A stretch of 33,664 nucleotides of DNA, from the NCBI GenBank assembly GCA_012515235.1, contig JAAYYU010000156.1:1-33664 (forward strand), in the 5' to 3' direction. A program made the position numbers and the translations under genes. This document shows positions 1 to 8,014 of this stretch, in pieces. How positions within the stretch are numbered: position 1 is the first letter of the stretch; the number at the start of each line of letters is the position of its first letter. The notes below the pieces were generated by a model. That model saw only the letters and a program-made list of their open reading frames with translations, was not told the DNA's origin and ran no database searches. The stretch is from Candidatus Anammoximicrobium sp. Its GTDB lineage: Bacteria > Planctomycetota > Planctomycetia > Pirellulales > Pirellulaceae.

Positions 1-10
1 CGGTGGATTC

Positions 11-193
11 GCCACCACGCTGCTTGCCAGCGTGGAGCGGTGTTCAAGATGCTGAACGCGTTGAGCCGCGCAACGGCTGGTGTTGAACATGGCTCCACGC
101 TGGCGAGCAGCGTGGTGGCCGAAGACGTCGCGGGGCGGGACGTGGGCTGGTGTTGAACATGGCTCCACGCTGGCGAGCAGCGTGGTGGCCGAA
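11..193. repeat. Three REP-like palindromes, one inverted and two in direct repeat
   Basis: Three copies of an 8-bp-stem, 5-nt-loop hairpin (CCACGCTG / CAGCGTGG) lie at 15-35, 95-115 and 165-185. Copies 2 and 3 sit in an identical 49-bp direct repeat (75-123 and 145-193, period 70). Copy 1 is in the opposite orientation and its match continues into the flank (tgttcaagatgctgaac). This resembles REP/BIME arrangements. The array lies just downstream of the minus-strand gene ending at 240. The decayed Y1 transposase at 21955 is the kind of enzyme linked to REP spread, but nothing ties it to this family. Confidence 0.8.
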
Positions 194-239
194 ACCCGGG
201 AAGTTGTTTTGGCCAGCGTTGCTTTTTTGGGAACGAGAC

Positions 240-3200
240 TCAGCGTTTGTCCGCTTTGCGAGCCAACTGCTTCAGCGTATGCCCTAACACCCAACGCACG
301 AACAGGTTTTCGTCGCGGGGATCCTCGTACACCTTGCGGATCGCGTCGATGGCTGGCCGGGCCTGCTCGCCAATGCGGTCCAGCGAGTTGGCGGCCTGCA
401 AGCGGACCCATTCGCTGGAGTGCGTGAGACCCTTGGTGAGCACCGGCAGAGCGTCGTGCGGCCGCTCGATTTGGCAGAGGGCCTCGGCGGCGGCCAGACG
501 GACTTCGATGGACGGGTCCTGCAGCGTCTTCTGGAGCACGGCGACGGAGGCCTCGTCTTGCGCGGCGGCGTTGGTGAGACCGATCACGCCCCAGAACCGC
601 ACGGCCGAGTCCGGATCGTCACAGCGTTTGAGCATTTCCTGCAGGCCATCGAGGCGCTGGCCGGAGAGCACGGCGGCCTCGAAGATCCGCTCGACCGGGA
701 ACGACGCATCGCCGCGCCGAGCCAGTTCGTATTCCGACGAACCGTGGGCCCGATCCCGCAGCTCCTGTTCGGGCAGCAGGCCCAAATCGAGCGTTTCACG
801 GACCCAGGCGAAGTGGACGGCGCGCAGACGTTCCAGCACCTGCCGGTGCTCCGGCGAATCCGCCAAGTTCACTTGCTCGTGCGGATCGGCCTGGATGTCG
901 TACAGTTCCTCGACGGGCTTCGCGTCCTGCATAAAGAACGCCGTCACGCCCGACAGTTTGCCTTCCGCCTTCAGCCGGCGCCACTCCTGCAGCGTGGCCA
1001 GCTTCTCCATGTAATCCAGCCAGGGAGCGAACGGGCGGGCGGGGAAATAGTTGCGATGATACTTGTAGCGCCGGTCGCGGACGGTTCGGCTCATGTCGTA
1101 CCGCTCGTCCATTCGGTCGCGCACGCCATAGACGTATTCCCGCGGCTGGCCCGCCCGCGGTCCGAGGAACGGCACGCCTTGGACATGGGCTGGAATATCG
1201 AGCCCGGCCAGGCTCAAGACGGACGGTCCGAGGTCGACAAAGCCGACCAGCCGGTCGACGGCCGAACCACGTTCCGCCGGCGCCCAGCGGCGGTACTTTT
1301 CTGGAAAAGACACGATCAAGGGCACATGGGTGCCGGCATCGTAGATCCACTGCTTGGCGCGTGGCAGCCCCACGCCTTGATCGGAAAAGAAAAACACGAT
1401 CGTGTCGTCGGCCAAGCCGTCCTCTTCCAGTTGTCCCAGCAGTCGGCCGGCCTGCGCGTCCATCTGCGTGACCAAATCGTGGTACCGGGCCCAATCGCGG
1501 CGGACCAGCGGCGTGTCGGGCAGGTACGGCGGCAGGACGGCCTGAGCCGGATCATGTTCCAGTTTCTCGTACTTCGCCCGGATGCGGCTCTCGTGCGTGA
1601 CCGTCAGGTTGAACACCGCGAAAAACGGCTGGCCCGGCCGGCGGTTCCGCCAATGAGCCTTGACGCCGCCCGGCACGTCCCAAGCGCCCGGCGGCACGGG
1701 AAAGTTGTAGTCGGTCTTGGACTGATTCGTACAGAAATAGCCGGCGTTGCGGAGGTACTCCGGAAAGCACTTGACGAAACCGGGCAGCGTCGTCGAGCAG
1801 CGCATGTGGTGCGAGCCCAGCGAGGTGGGATACATGCCCGTGATCAGTCCCGACCGCGACGGAGCACAGACGCCGGCGTGGCTGAAGACGTGCGTATAGC
1901 GAACGCCTCGGGCCGCCAGCCGATCCAGGTTCGGCGTGACCGCGTACGCGTCGCCGAAGCAGCCCAGGTTCAGGCTCATGTCCTCGCACGTGATCCACAG
2001 GATGTTGGGACGCTCGCCCGCTGCCTCGGCCGGCGGTTCCCGCGGCGTCGTCTTCCGGCCGGGCAACAGTCCGTGGACTGCGGCGACGATCCGGTCCTCC
2101 GTTTCCAGTGCCAGCCGTGCCGGTTTGTCGAACGTGGGCCGCGAGCCGTCCACCTCGTAGCCGCCTTCCTGGATCACCCGCCGCGACGCGATGTAGCACG
2201 GGACATCGTTGGCGTACGCTGTCACCCACAAGTCGCCGCCCAGTTCCTTTTTCAAACGCAGGGAATAGTCCGCCACGACTTCCCCGGCCAAGAACACCAT
2301 TCCCAGGTGGTCCCCGAACGACCAGGTCTGGATCAGATAAGGGAACGACGCCGGCGGTTCGATGCCGCGGCCCAGACGCTCCAGCACGATGCGCGCGTAG
2401 TACGCCGGACGGTCCGTTCCGGCTGCTTGTTGCTGCCACTGGTCCCGCGTGGGCAACGTGTCCAACGGCAACTCAATCCGTTCCAGCCGGCATTCCGGAA
2501 GTCCCCGAACGGGCCGAAGAGGACCGGCGAGCAAACGCTCCACTTCGTCGGCGACGGCCTGGCCGTGCCGGTCGACTTCCGCTTCCACAAACGGGTTCGG
2601 ATTGGCGTCCGCGCCACAGCCGGCCGAGACCATCGCCGTCACCCCCGGATGTTTGGCCTCAAGCGCCGACTGGGCCGAGCCGGGCCAATCGCCGTGAATC
2701 TGGTAGGACCGCACCGTCACCGCGTGGCACGCATAGTTCACCAGGACCGCGCGCAGGCGCCCGTCGGGGTCCGTCACGCGGAGCATCGGCAGGTCGTGGT
2801 CGACCGGTCCTGCAAGATTCGGTCCCATCCGCACCCAGTGGCCGTCCTTCACCACGCGCCGGTTGGCCGCGAACCCGACCCGGCCTTGCGCCCATGCCAG
2901 CCGGCCGGGACGACGCGCCGCGAGCGCGTCGAGAGCCACCTTTTCCAACCAGCCGGTGAACTGTTCCGTATAGCGGTCGATCCTGGCCTGCTGGTCCGGC
3001 GGCGTCGGTTCGCCAAAGATGAACGGCGCGGCTCCCTTCAGGCACGGGCCGGCGTGCGTGTGCGAGGCGCACACGACAAACCGTTCCCGGCGGATCTGTG
3101 CCGCCTTCTCCAGTCGCCGCGCCACTTCGTCGGTCACCGCCGCGGGAACCAGGCAGTTGTCGACGGTGACCAGAATCGCCGGGCCTTGTTCGTCGCTGCC

Positions 3201-3506
3201 GAGGGCCAGCGCCTTGGCCCACAGTCTTTGGGCCACGCCCGTCGATTCCGTCTTGCGGGCCGCATATCCGTTCTGCCGGATCGGCCCGTCGGGCGTCACG
3301 TCGATGCGGGCGACGCCCACCGGGATCAACGAATCGTCGCGGGCTTCCGTGTCCCGGTCGGCCCCGTCCGCCGAAGCGGCCGCGATCAGAACCAAGACGA
3401 GCCACAACGAAACGCAAGCCGGCACGTCCTGCAGCGCCTGGAAGCCGGCAACGCGGAGTTTGCGAGAGAAGAATCGGTTCAGCAGAAGACGGGGTTCAAC
3501 GTTCAT
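240..3506 (-). CDS. Secreted ceramidase-like / sulfatase / HEAT-repeat fusion protein
   Basis: A 1088-residue protein with three parts. An N-terminal hydrophobic segment (about residues 30-46, ending AAASADGA) looks like a signal peptide. Residues about 60-490 resemble the neutral/alkaline non-lysosomal ceramidase N-domain: SHTHAGP (148-154), NYACHAVTV (around H261), AGEV (E409) and a late Tyr (Y450) match the zinc-ligand regions. The ceramidase nucleophile motif GDVSPN is replaced by GADANPN (298-304), so the Ser is missing and ceramide hydrolysis is doubtful. Residues about 498-900 form a sulfatase: NILWITCEDM at the metal site and CAPSR (C547), the canonical formylglycine motif. The last ~130 residues carry HEAT-like helical repeats (DPSIEVRLAAAEAL, SSEWVRLQAANSL). 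Start chosen at ATG 3506, with AAGG about 8 nt upstream. The sulfatase part has no signal of its own, which supports a true fusion. The substrate is unknown. Confidence 0.88.
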   Translation of the reverse strand: MNVEPRLLLNRFFSRKLRVAGFQALQDVPACVSLWLVLVLIAAASADGADRDTEARDDSLIPVGVARIDVTPDGPIRQNGYAARKTESTGVAQRLWAKALALGSDEQGPAILVTVDNCLVPAAVTDEVARRLEKAAQIRRERFVVCASHTHAGPCLKGAAPFIFGEPTPPDQQARIDRYTEQFTGWLEKVALDALAARRPGRLAWAQGRVGFAANRRVVKDGHWVRMGPNLAGPVDHDLPMLRVTDPDGRLRAVLVNYACHAVTVRSYQIHGDWPGSAQSALEAKHPGVTAMVSAGCGADANPNPFVEAEVDRHGQAVADEVERLLAGPLRPVRGLPECRLERIELPLDTLPTRDQWQQQAAGTDRPAYYARIVLERLGRGIEPPASFPYLIQTWSFGDHLGMVFLAGEVVADYSLRLKKELGGDLWVTAYANDVPCYIASRRVIQEGGYEVDGSRPTFDKPARLALETEDRIVAAVHGLLPGRKTTPREPPAEAAGERPNILWITCEDMSLNLGCFGDAYAVTPNLDRLAARGVRYTHVFSHAGVCAPSRSGLITGMYPTSLGSHHMRCSTTLPGFVKCFPEYLRNAGYFCTNQSKTDYNFPVPPGAWDVPGGVKAHWRNRRPGQPFFAVFNLTVTHESRIRAKYEKLEHDPAQAVLPPYLPDTPLVRRDWARYHDLVTQMDAQAGRLLGQLEEDGLADDTIVFFFSDQGVGLPRAKQWIYDAGTHVPLIVSFPEKYRRWAPAERGSAVDRLVGFVDLGPSVLSLAGLDIPAHVQGVPFLGPRAGQPREYVYGVRDRMDERYDMSRTVRDRRYKYHRNYFPARPFAPWLDYMEKLATLQEWRRLKAEGKLSGVTAFFMQDAKPVEELYDIQADPHEQVNLADSPEHRQVLERLRAVHFAWVRETLDLGLLPEQELRDRAHGSSEYELARRGDASFPVERIFEAAVLSGQRLDGLQEMLKRCDDPDSAVRFWGVIGLTNAAAQDEASVAVLQKTLQDPSIEVRLAAAEALCQIERPHDALPVLTKGLTHSSEWVRLQAANSLDRIGEQARPAIDAIRKVYEDPRDENLFVRWVLGHTLKQLARKADKR

Positions 3507-3531
3507 GGACCTGCACCTTGTCCCTTTCGAT

Positions 3532-3657
3532 TAGCTGCCTGTTGAAAAAACAACAGGGTCCACCTCACCTCGCGGTAGTCGTTTTGATTGGTTTTTCCAT
3601 CGCAACTGGAAGCCCATCGCAACTCGGAGCCGGTCTCCTCTTTTCGACCGGCTGTTA
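3532..3657. repeat. Putative small element with imperfect terminal inverted repeats
   Basis: The plus strand starts TAGCTGCCTGTTGAAAA at 3532. The minus strand starts TAACAGCCGGTCGAAAA at 3657. The two ends are imperfect inverted repeats about 126 bp apart and fill the gap between the ceramidase-sulfatase gene and metF. The minus-strand end continues into GACCGGCTCCGAG, which is also found beside the RlmI-type gene at 10494-10526. The first triplet on the minus strand is the metF stop codon. Whether the whole 126 bp is one element is inference. Confidence 0.55.
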
Positions 3658-4539
3658 ACCGGGTGGCGTCCGAGGCGGCAGATCGACTTCGGCCAGCACG
3701 CAGGACGCGGCCTGGGATTTATTCAGCAGGAAGAAATGGAGTCCGGGGACGTCTTGCCGGATCAACTCGCCGACTTGGCGGATCGCGTAGTCCACGCCCA
3801 CCTGAAACTGACTGACCGGGTCCTGGCGGGCCTCGAGCGATTCGACCAGGCCGCGAGGCAGCCGAGCGTGGCACATCGAGCTGAGCCGCTGGACTTGGGC
3901 AAAGTTGGTGACCGGCAGGATCCCGGGCACGATCGGCACGCGGATTCCCGCCTGCTGGCACCGCTCCCGGAACCGGAAGAAATCCTGGTTGTCGTAGAAC
4001 AACTGGGTGAGCACGGCATCCGCTCCCGCGTCCACCTTGCGGCGAAGATTCTCCAAATCGGCCTCAAAACTGGGCGCTTCCACGTGTTTTTCGGGATAGC
4101 CGCCGACAGCGACGCCGAAATGAGGGAATTCGGCGCGAAGGAGCGCGACCAATTCATTCGCATAACGGAGTCCGCCATCGGCCGGCTGGAATTCCGTTTC
4201 ACCTTTTGGCGGGTCGCCGCGCAGCGCGACCACGTAATCCACGCCGCCGTGGGTGGCTTGCGTCAGATACTCTCGCAGATGGTCCACGGAAGATCCGACG
4301 CAGGTCAAATGCGAGGCGACGGGCACCTGAAACCGGCGTTTCACCTCGGCGACGACGGCGAGCGTCTTGTCGCGGCTGGAACCGCCGGCGCCGTAGGTAC
4401 ACGTGATGAACGCCGGTGCAAACTTGACCAACTGAACCAGATGCGCAAACAACGCGGTCTCGCCGTCGCTGGTCTTGGGAGGAAAAAGCTCGAAGGACAA
4501 AGCGAACCTGCCCGGCCCGTAGGTCGTTTTCAAAGACAT
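3655..4539 (-). CDS. metF: 5,10-methylenetetrahydrofolate reductase
   Basis: A 294-residue protein matching the MetF/MTHFR family along its whole length. It would reduce 5,10-methylene-THF to 5-methyl-THF, using FAD, in the cytoplasm for methionine synthesis. Visible family motifs: FELFPPKT near the N-terminus (with the active-site Glu), FITCTYGAGGSS, SHLTCVG, YVVALRGDPPKG, GGYPEKHVEAPS, ADAVLTQLFYDN and VPIVPGILPVTNF. Length is typical of bacterial MetF, without the C-terminal regulatory domain of eukaryotic enzymes. ATG 4539 is preferred over an in-frame TTG at 4554. The TAA stop lies inside a repeat. It appears monocistronic. Confidence 0.95.
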   Translation of the reverse strand: MSLKTTYGPGRFALSFELFPPKTSDGETALFAHLVQLVKFAPAFITCTYGAGGSSRDKTLAVVAEVKRRFQVPVASHLTCVGSSVDHLREYLTQATHGGVDYVVALRGDPPKGETEFQPADGGLRYANELVALLRAEFPHFGVAVGGYPEKHVEAPSFEADLENLRRKVDAGADAVLTQLFYDNQDFFRFRERCQQAGIRVPIVPGILPVTNFAQVQRLSSMCHARLPRGLVESLEARQDPVSQFQVGVDYAIRQVGELIRQDVPGLHFFLLNKSQAASCVLAEVDLPPRTPPG

Positions 4540-5006
4540 GCACCCGTTTCCCAATTCAATCTGGGCGACGCGAGCGGGACTCTAGTGCACCGCCGTCTGG
4601 ATGACCGCCGTCTGGATCATCGCCGCTATTGTGTGACGTGGTTGTCTCGCGACTGTGAACGAAATGCCGTTCCGACCCGATCAAGAAATCCCCGTTCGCG
4701 CCGCTTCTTATTCTGGCCGCAAGCCGGACATGCGCACCCGGCGTCTGCAGGAACAAGAGCATAGCAACTGTGCCGCATCTTAGCCAGGGACCGTGGCCAG
4801 CCAGGTGTTGGGGCCCGTCTCGTTTCAACGCCTCCGCGGTCCTTGAATCTCAGAACGTTCAACTCCGCGCTTTCTGCGGACCTGCCGTCGCTGCGGCTCA
4901 TGGGCGATCCGGCTCATCGTCGCTGCGGCTCATCCATCGTCACGCGCTGTCCGTTGTGTTATGCTGATTAAGCCCTTAGCAACGGGCGCCGAAATACGCC
5001 GTCTGG
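4540..5006. other. Intergenic region with no confident gene
   Basis: The divergent gap between metF and the GH-like gene. It holds an exact 14-bp tandem repeat of 15-bp period (accgccgtctggat, 4589-4618) and repeated copies of gtcgctgcggctcat near 4885-4940. A minus-strand reading frame here encodes a CACPACG string, but its context is not protein-like and other frames are equally open. I see no clear promoter, terminator or RNA gene. Confidence 0.4.
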
Positions 5007-5098
5007 GGTCAGGTTTACAGATTTCAATTTTCGCGGGGCAGTCGCTTTCCAAGTGAGAATTCCTGGGACCGCGAGAATTGAAATCTGTAAGCCTGACC
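5007..5098. repeat. 92-nt inverted-repeat element, copy A (MITE/REP-like)
   Basis: Left arm 5007-5036 and right arm 5069-5098 are 30-nt inverted repeats with two mismatches, around a 32-nt centre. Ends read GGTCAGG...CCTGACC. A second copy of the same total size lies at 24571-24662, and both centres share ttTccaagtg (tttccaagtg here). It lies about 125 bp upstream of the GH-like gene. No coding capacity. Confidence 0.85.
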
Positions 5099-5224
5099 GC
5101 TTGCTCCGCGGAAACCTTCAAGTCATTTCGGTCACCGTTGCTACCCGTCCCTCGCCGGACGGAGCGTTGGGGACGCAGCGAGGATTCTGACAAACCCAGA
5201 CGAAGACGCCCCAGGAGTAAAATG

Positions 5225-6739
5225 ATGCATCGACGCGATTTGCTCACCGCTGGCGCGGCTGCCGCCGGACTGCTCTCCGTCCCCCGGATTAGCGCGGCCG
5301 GCGCGAGCCAGCCCATCCCCGCGGCGATTGGGGACGGTTCCGGCGTTCTGCGCCGGGCTACGGCCGCGGACCACCGCCGCCGGCTCGCGAACATCGGCCT
5401 GTGCCAGCGGGCGATCCGCACGTGCCTGCGCAAGCACCTGGTCACCGGCTACCTGCCGGGCCAGTGCTGTTACAACTTGGGCGAGTACCCGAGCCGCCAG
5501 CCTTGGGAGCCGGACGATTGGGACGAGCAGGAATTGGACCGGCTGCGGGACCAAGGCATCCGCTTGATCCAGGTCCACGAGGAGTGGAACGATTCCCAGC
5601 GGTTGTTCGGCAGCCACAAGCTCGCGCCGCTCAACCCCGCCGGCTTCCGCCGCTTTGTGGACATGGTACACCGCCGCGGCATGAAGCTGATCGTGTACGT
5701 GTCCAGCGGCTATTTTGAACAGAACGATCCGGACTTCCGCCCCGAGTGGACTGTCGAGGGCGACCGGCCGCTGGTCGAAATCTACTTCCGTTACGCCCAC
5801 TGTTCGCCTGCCAGTCCGGGTTGGCGAGCGTACTTTTTGCAGCATCTGGTCCGCATCCTGGACGACTACGGCGTCGACGGAGTCTACAACGACCTGGGCT
5901 ACCGTCAGCCGCCGGATTTGGGCGGCCAGGCGAGCGGCGACCAGGTGCTGGCCTTTGCGGAAAACGCCGGCCACGACGGCGCGCTGGCCGATCTGCTTGC
6001 CCTGATCTACAGCGAAGTGCATCGGCGCGGCGGCGTGGTCAAGGTCCATCGGGGCAACGTCCTCGCTCCGCAAACCGACTTGAAAGTGTACGACTACCTC
6101 TGGGTCGGCGAGGGAGCCAAGCAAGGCGACCGCTTTCGCGAGGCCGTCAAGGGGCACGCGCCGTACGTCGTCCCGTGCTTGGATATGAGCCGCGCCACGA
6201 TCGGCAACGAAGACGAATTGTACTTGCACGCGATCCCCTATCTGCAATTCCCGCTGCTGCTGGCGGGCCGGCCGTTCACGGGCCAGCGGGCCGTGATTCC
6301 CGGCATCGACTATCCGCCCCCGGAGCGTTGTTTCTGGACGCGGCACTGCCGGGCGATCTGGAAACACTTCCAAGCCAACCCGAACGGCCCGTTCAGCTAC
6401 GGCTGGTGGGATTCCGTGCCCGGCCGGCCGGCCGCCCGGCCCACGCACGCCCGCTGGCTGAAGCAGTATCTGCCGCTGGTCGAAGAAGGCACCTGGGCCT
6501 GGCTGGAAATCGGCCCGTCGGACCTCTTCCGCCAGGCTTTGCCGGCCGACGTGGTCGCCTCCGCGTTTGCCAACCGCGAACTGTTTCTCGTACTGGCGAA
6601 CTACGCCACGCAACCGGCGGCGATCGAGACCCGCGACCCGTACGTGGCCGTGGCGGACGCGGCGGCGGAGCCGAAAACGACGTGGCGTCTGGAAGGCCGC
6701 TCGCTGGCCATCCTGCGCCGCTGGTCGGCGGCGTCGTGA
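5225..6739 (+). CDS. Secreted glycoside-hydrolase-like protein with Tat-type leader
   Basis: A 504-residue protein. The N-terminus HRRDLLTAGAAAAG resembles a Tat signal (twin Arg, then a hydrophobic stretch), so it is probably exported folded. The body reads like a (beta/alpha)8 barrel of the alpha-galactosidase/DUF-type glycoside hydrolase group: GIRLIQVHEEW, MKLIVYVSSGYF, a strand ending in GVDGVYNDLGY (near residue 220, a candidate acidic catalytic site), VVKVHRGN and YLWVGEGA. I cannot name a GH family. Two adjacent ATGs exist at 5222 and 5225; AGGAG at 5213-5217 is 7 nt from the second, so 5225 is chosen. The next gene begins 11 nt downstream and encodes a sugar kinase, which fits release and then phosphorylation of a sugar. 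Confidence 0.75.
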   Translation: MHRRDLLTAGAAAAGLLSVPRISAAGASQPIPAAIGDGSGVLRRATAADHRRRLANIGLCQRAIRTCLRKHLVTGYLPGQCCYNLGEYPSRQPWEPDDWDEQELDRLRDQGIRLIQVHEEWNDSQRLFGSHKLAPLNPAGFRRFVDMVHRRGMKLIVYVSSGYFEQNDPDFRPEWTVEGDRPLVEIYFRYAHCSPASPGWRAYFLQHLVRILDDYGVDGVYNDLGYRQPPDLGGQASGDQVLAFAENAGHDGALADLLALIYSEVHRRGGVVKVHRGNVLAPQTDLKVYDYLWVGEGAKQGDRFREAVKGHAPYVVPCLDMSRATIGNEDELYLHAIPYLQFPLLLAGRPFTGQRAVIPGIDYPPPERCFWTRHCRAIWKHFQANPNGPFSYGWWDSVPGRPAARPTHARWLKQYLPLVEEGTWAWLEIGPSDLFRQALPADVVASAFANRELFLVLANYATQPAAIETRDPYVAVADAAAEPKTTWRLEGRSLAILRRWSAAS

Positions 6740-6750
6740 GGAATCGCCTG

Positions 6751-7947
6751 ATGCCCGAACCCGAATTCAACGACTTACTGCGGCAGGAAGTGGTCCAGCG
6801 TTACGGCGTGCGGCCGGACGAAGTGCGCGTGGTCCGCTCGCCGTATCGGATCTGCCCGCTGGGCGCTCACATCGACCATCAATTGGGTCCCGTCACGGCC
6901 ATGGCCATCGACCGCGCGGTCCAGGTGGCCTATGCGCCTCTGCCGGGCGAGGTGCGGCTGAGCAGCCGGGACTTTCCGGGAGACGTGGCGTTTGCGTTGC
7001 GCGATGTGCCTGAGCGGCGCGACGGCGACTGGGGGAATTTCGCCCGCGGCGCCGTGTGCGCGCTGCAGCAGCGGTACACGCTGCGCTGCGGAATCCAAGG
7101 CGTCACGGCCGGACGCTTGGACGGCGGCGGGCTCAGTTCCTCTGCGGCGATTGGCGTGGCCCTGCTGCTGGCCCTGGAGGAAGCCAACGGTCTGACGGTG
7201 ACGGAGCAGGAAAATATCGCGTTGGACCAGCAAATCGAAAACGACTATCTGGGCCTGCGGAACGGAATTTTGGACCAGGCCGCGATCTTGCTGTCCCGCC
7301 GCGACCAACTGACCTGCCTCGACTGCCAGACGCGGCGCCACGAACTGATCCCGGCCGCGGCGGCGGTCGGCCCGCCAGCCATTCTGATCGCGTTCTCCGG
7401 CCTCAAGAAGGCCCTGGTCGGCACGGACTACAACCGCCGGGTCGAGGAGTGCCGCACGGCCGCCGGAGTGCTGCTGCAAGCGCTGGGCCGGGCGGATGCA
7501 GCGCCGGTCTTGCGGAACGTCGAGCCCGACGAGTACGCGCAATTCCGGCATCTGCTCGACGGCCCGCCCGCCCGCCGCGCCGTGCATTTCTTTTCTGAAG
7601 TGGAGCGAGTGCGTCGGGGAATCGAGTGCTGGCGCCGCGGCGACCTGGCCGAACTGGGCCGCCTGGTTTCGGCGTCCGGGGAGAGTTCGATCCGGAACTA
7701 CGAGTGCGGCTGTCCCGCGTTGATCGACCTGTACGAGATCCTGATCGGCACGGAGGGCGTGTACGGAGCGCGTTTCAGCGGCGCCGGGTTCCGGGGATGC
7801 TGCCTGGCGCTGATGGACCCCGCGGCCGCCGACCAGGCGAGGGCGGAGGTTCAGCGCCGGTACCGCGAACGCCAACCGCAACTGGCGGACGAGGCGTTCG
7901 TGTTGGTGTGCCGGAGCGACGACGGGGCGCGACATCTGCGACAGTAG
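6751..7947 (+). CDS. GHMP sugar kinase, galacturonokinase-like
   Basis: A 398-residue GHMP kinase. The first motif, SPYRICPLGAHIDHQ (30-44), differs from galactokinase (GRVNLIGEHTDY) and matches what I recall of plant D-galacturonokinase. So do ENDYLGLRNGILDQ (163-176, with the catalytic Asp D175) and YGARFSGAGFRGCCLAL near the C-terminus. The ATP loop is GGGLSSSAA (125-133). The likely reaction is D-galacturonate + ATP to alpha-D-galacturonate-1-phosphate, cytoplasmic. Start ATG 6751 has TGAGGA 8 nt upstream; a GTG at 6736 overlapping the previous stop is possible. It is translationally close to the upstream GH-like gene, and an oxidoreductase follows. The TAG stop is the first triplet inside a hairpin repeat. 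Kinase fold is near certain; substrate is inferred from motif resemblance. Confidence 0.85.
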   Translation: MPEPEFNDLLRQEVVQRYGVRPDEVRVVRSPYRICPLGAHIDHQLGPVTAMAIDRAVQVAYAPLPGEVRLSSRDFPGDVAFALRDVPERRDGDWGNFARGAVCALQQRYTLRCGIQGVTAGRLDGGGLSSSAAIGVALLLALEEANGLTVTEQENIALDQQIENDYLGLRNGILDQAAILLSRRDQLTCLDCQTRRHELIPAAAAVGPPAILIAFSGLKKALVGTDYNRRVEECRTAAGVLLQALGRADAAPVLRNVEPDEYAQFRHLLDGPPARRAVHFFSEVERVRRGIECWRRGDLAELGRLVSASGESSIRNYECGCPALIDLYEILIGTEGVYGARFSGAGFRGCCLALMDPAAADQARAEVQRRYRERQPQLADEAFVLVCRSDDGARHLRQ

Positions 7948-7994
7948 ACATCTCGCTCCGCGAGATGAAAGCCGTCCTCTCGCGAAGCGAGAGG
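7944..7994. repeat. Twin-hairpin REP-like element overlapping a stop codon
   Basis: Starts gTAGAC, whose TAG (7945-7947) ends the galacturonokinase-like gene. Two perfect 8-bp hairpins follow: CATCTCGC-tcc-GCGAGATG (7949-7967) and CCTCTCGC-gaa-GCGAGAGG (7976-7994). The same architecture, in the opposite orientation, is at 26186-26232. It sits between two genes of one operon, so it could affect mRNA stability or downstream expression. Confidence 0.85.
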
Positions 7995-8014
7995 GCGGTG
8001 ATGAGGATACCGCC

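Noticed and set aside
1..193. Possible attachment site or phage/plasmid origin from the direct repeats
   Set aside because: The repeats are short hairpin units in REP style, without integrase, replication gene or iteron spacing nearby.
420..3545. Very long plus-strand open frame opposite the ceramidase-sulfatase gene
   Set aside because: Arg/His/Val-rich translation with no recognisable motif. It is the antisense shadow of a GC-rich real gene.
4626..4901. Small minus-strand frame with CACPACG, possible zinc ribbon
   Set aside because: Only one CxxC-like cluster, no clear SD, and composition like non-coding DNA here.
6736..6738. GTG start for the galacturonokinase-like gene overlapping the upstream stop
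   Set aside because: ATG 6751 has a better-placed TGAGGA; GTG remains possible but less likely.
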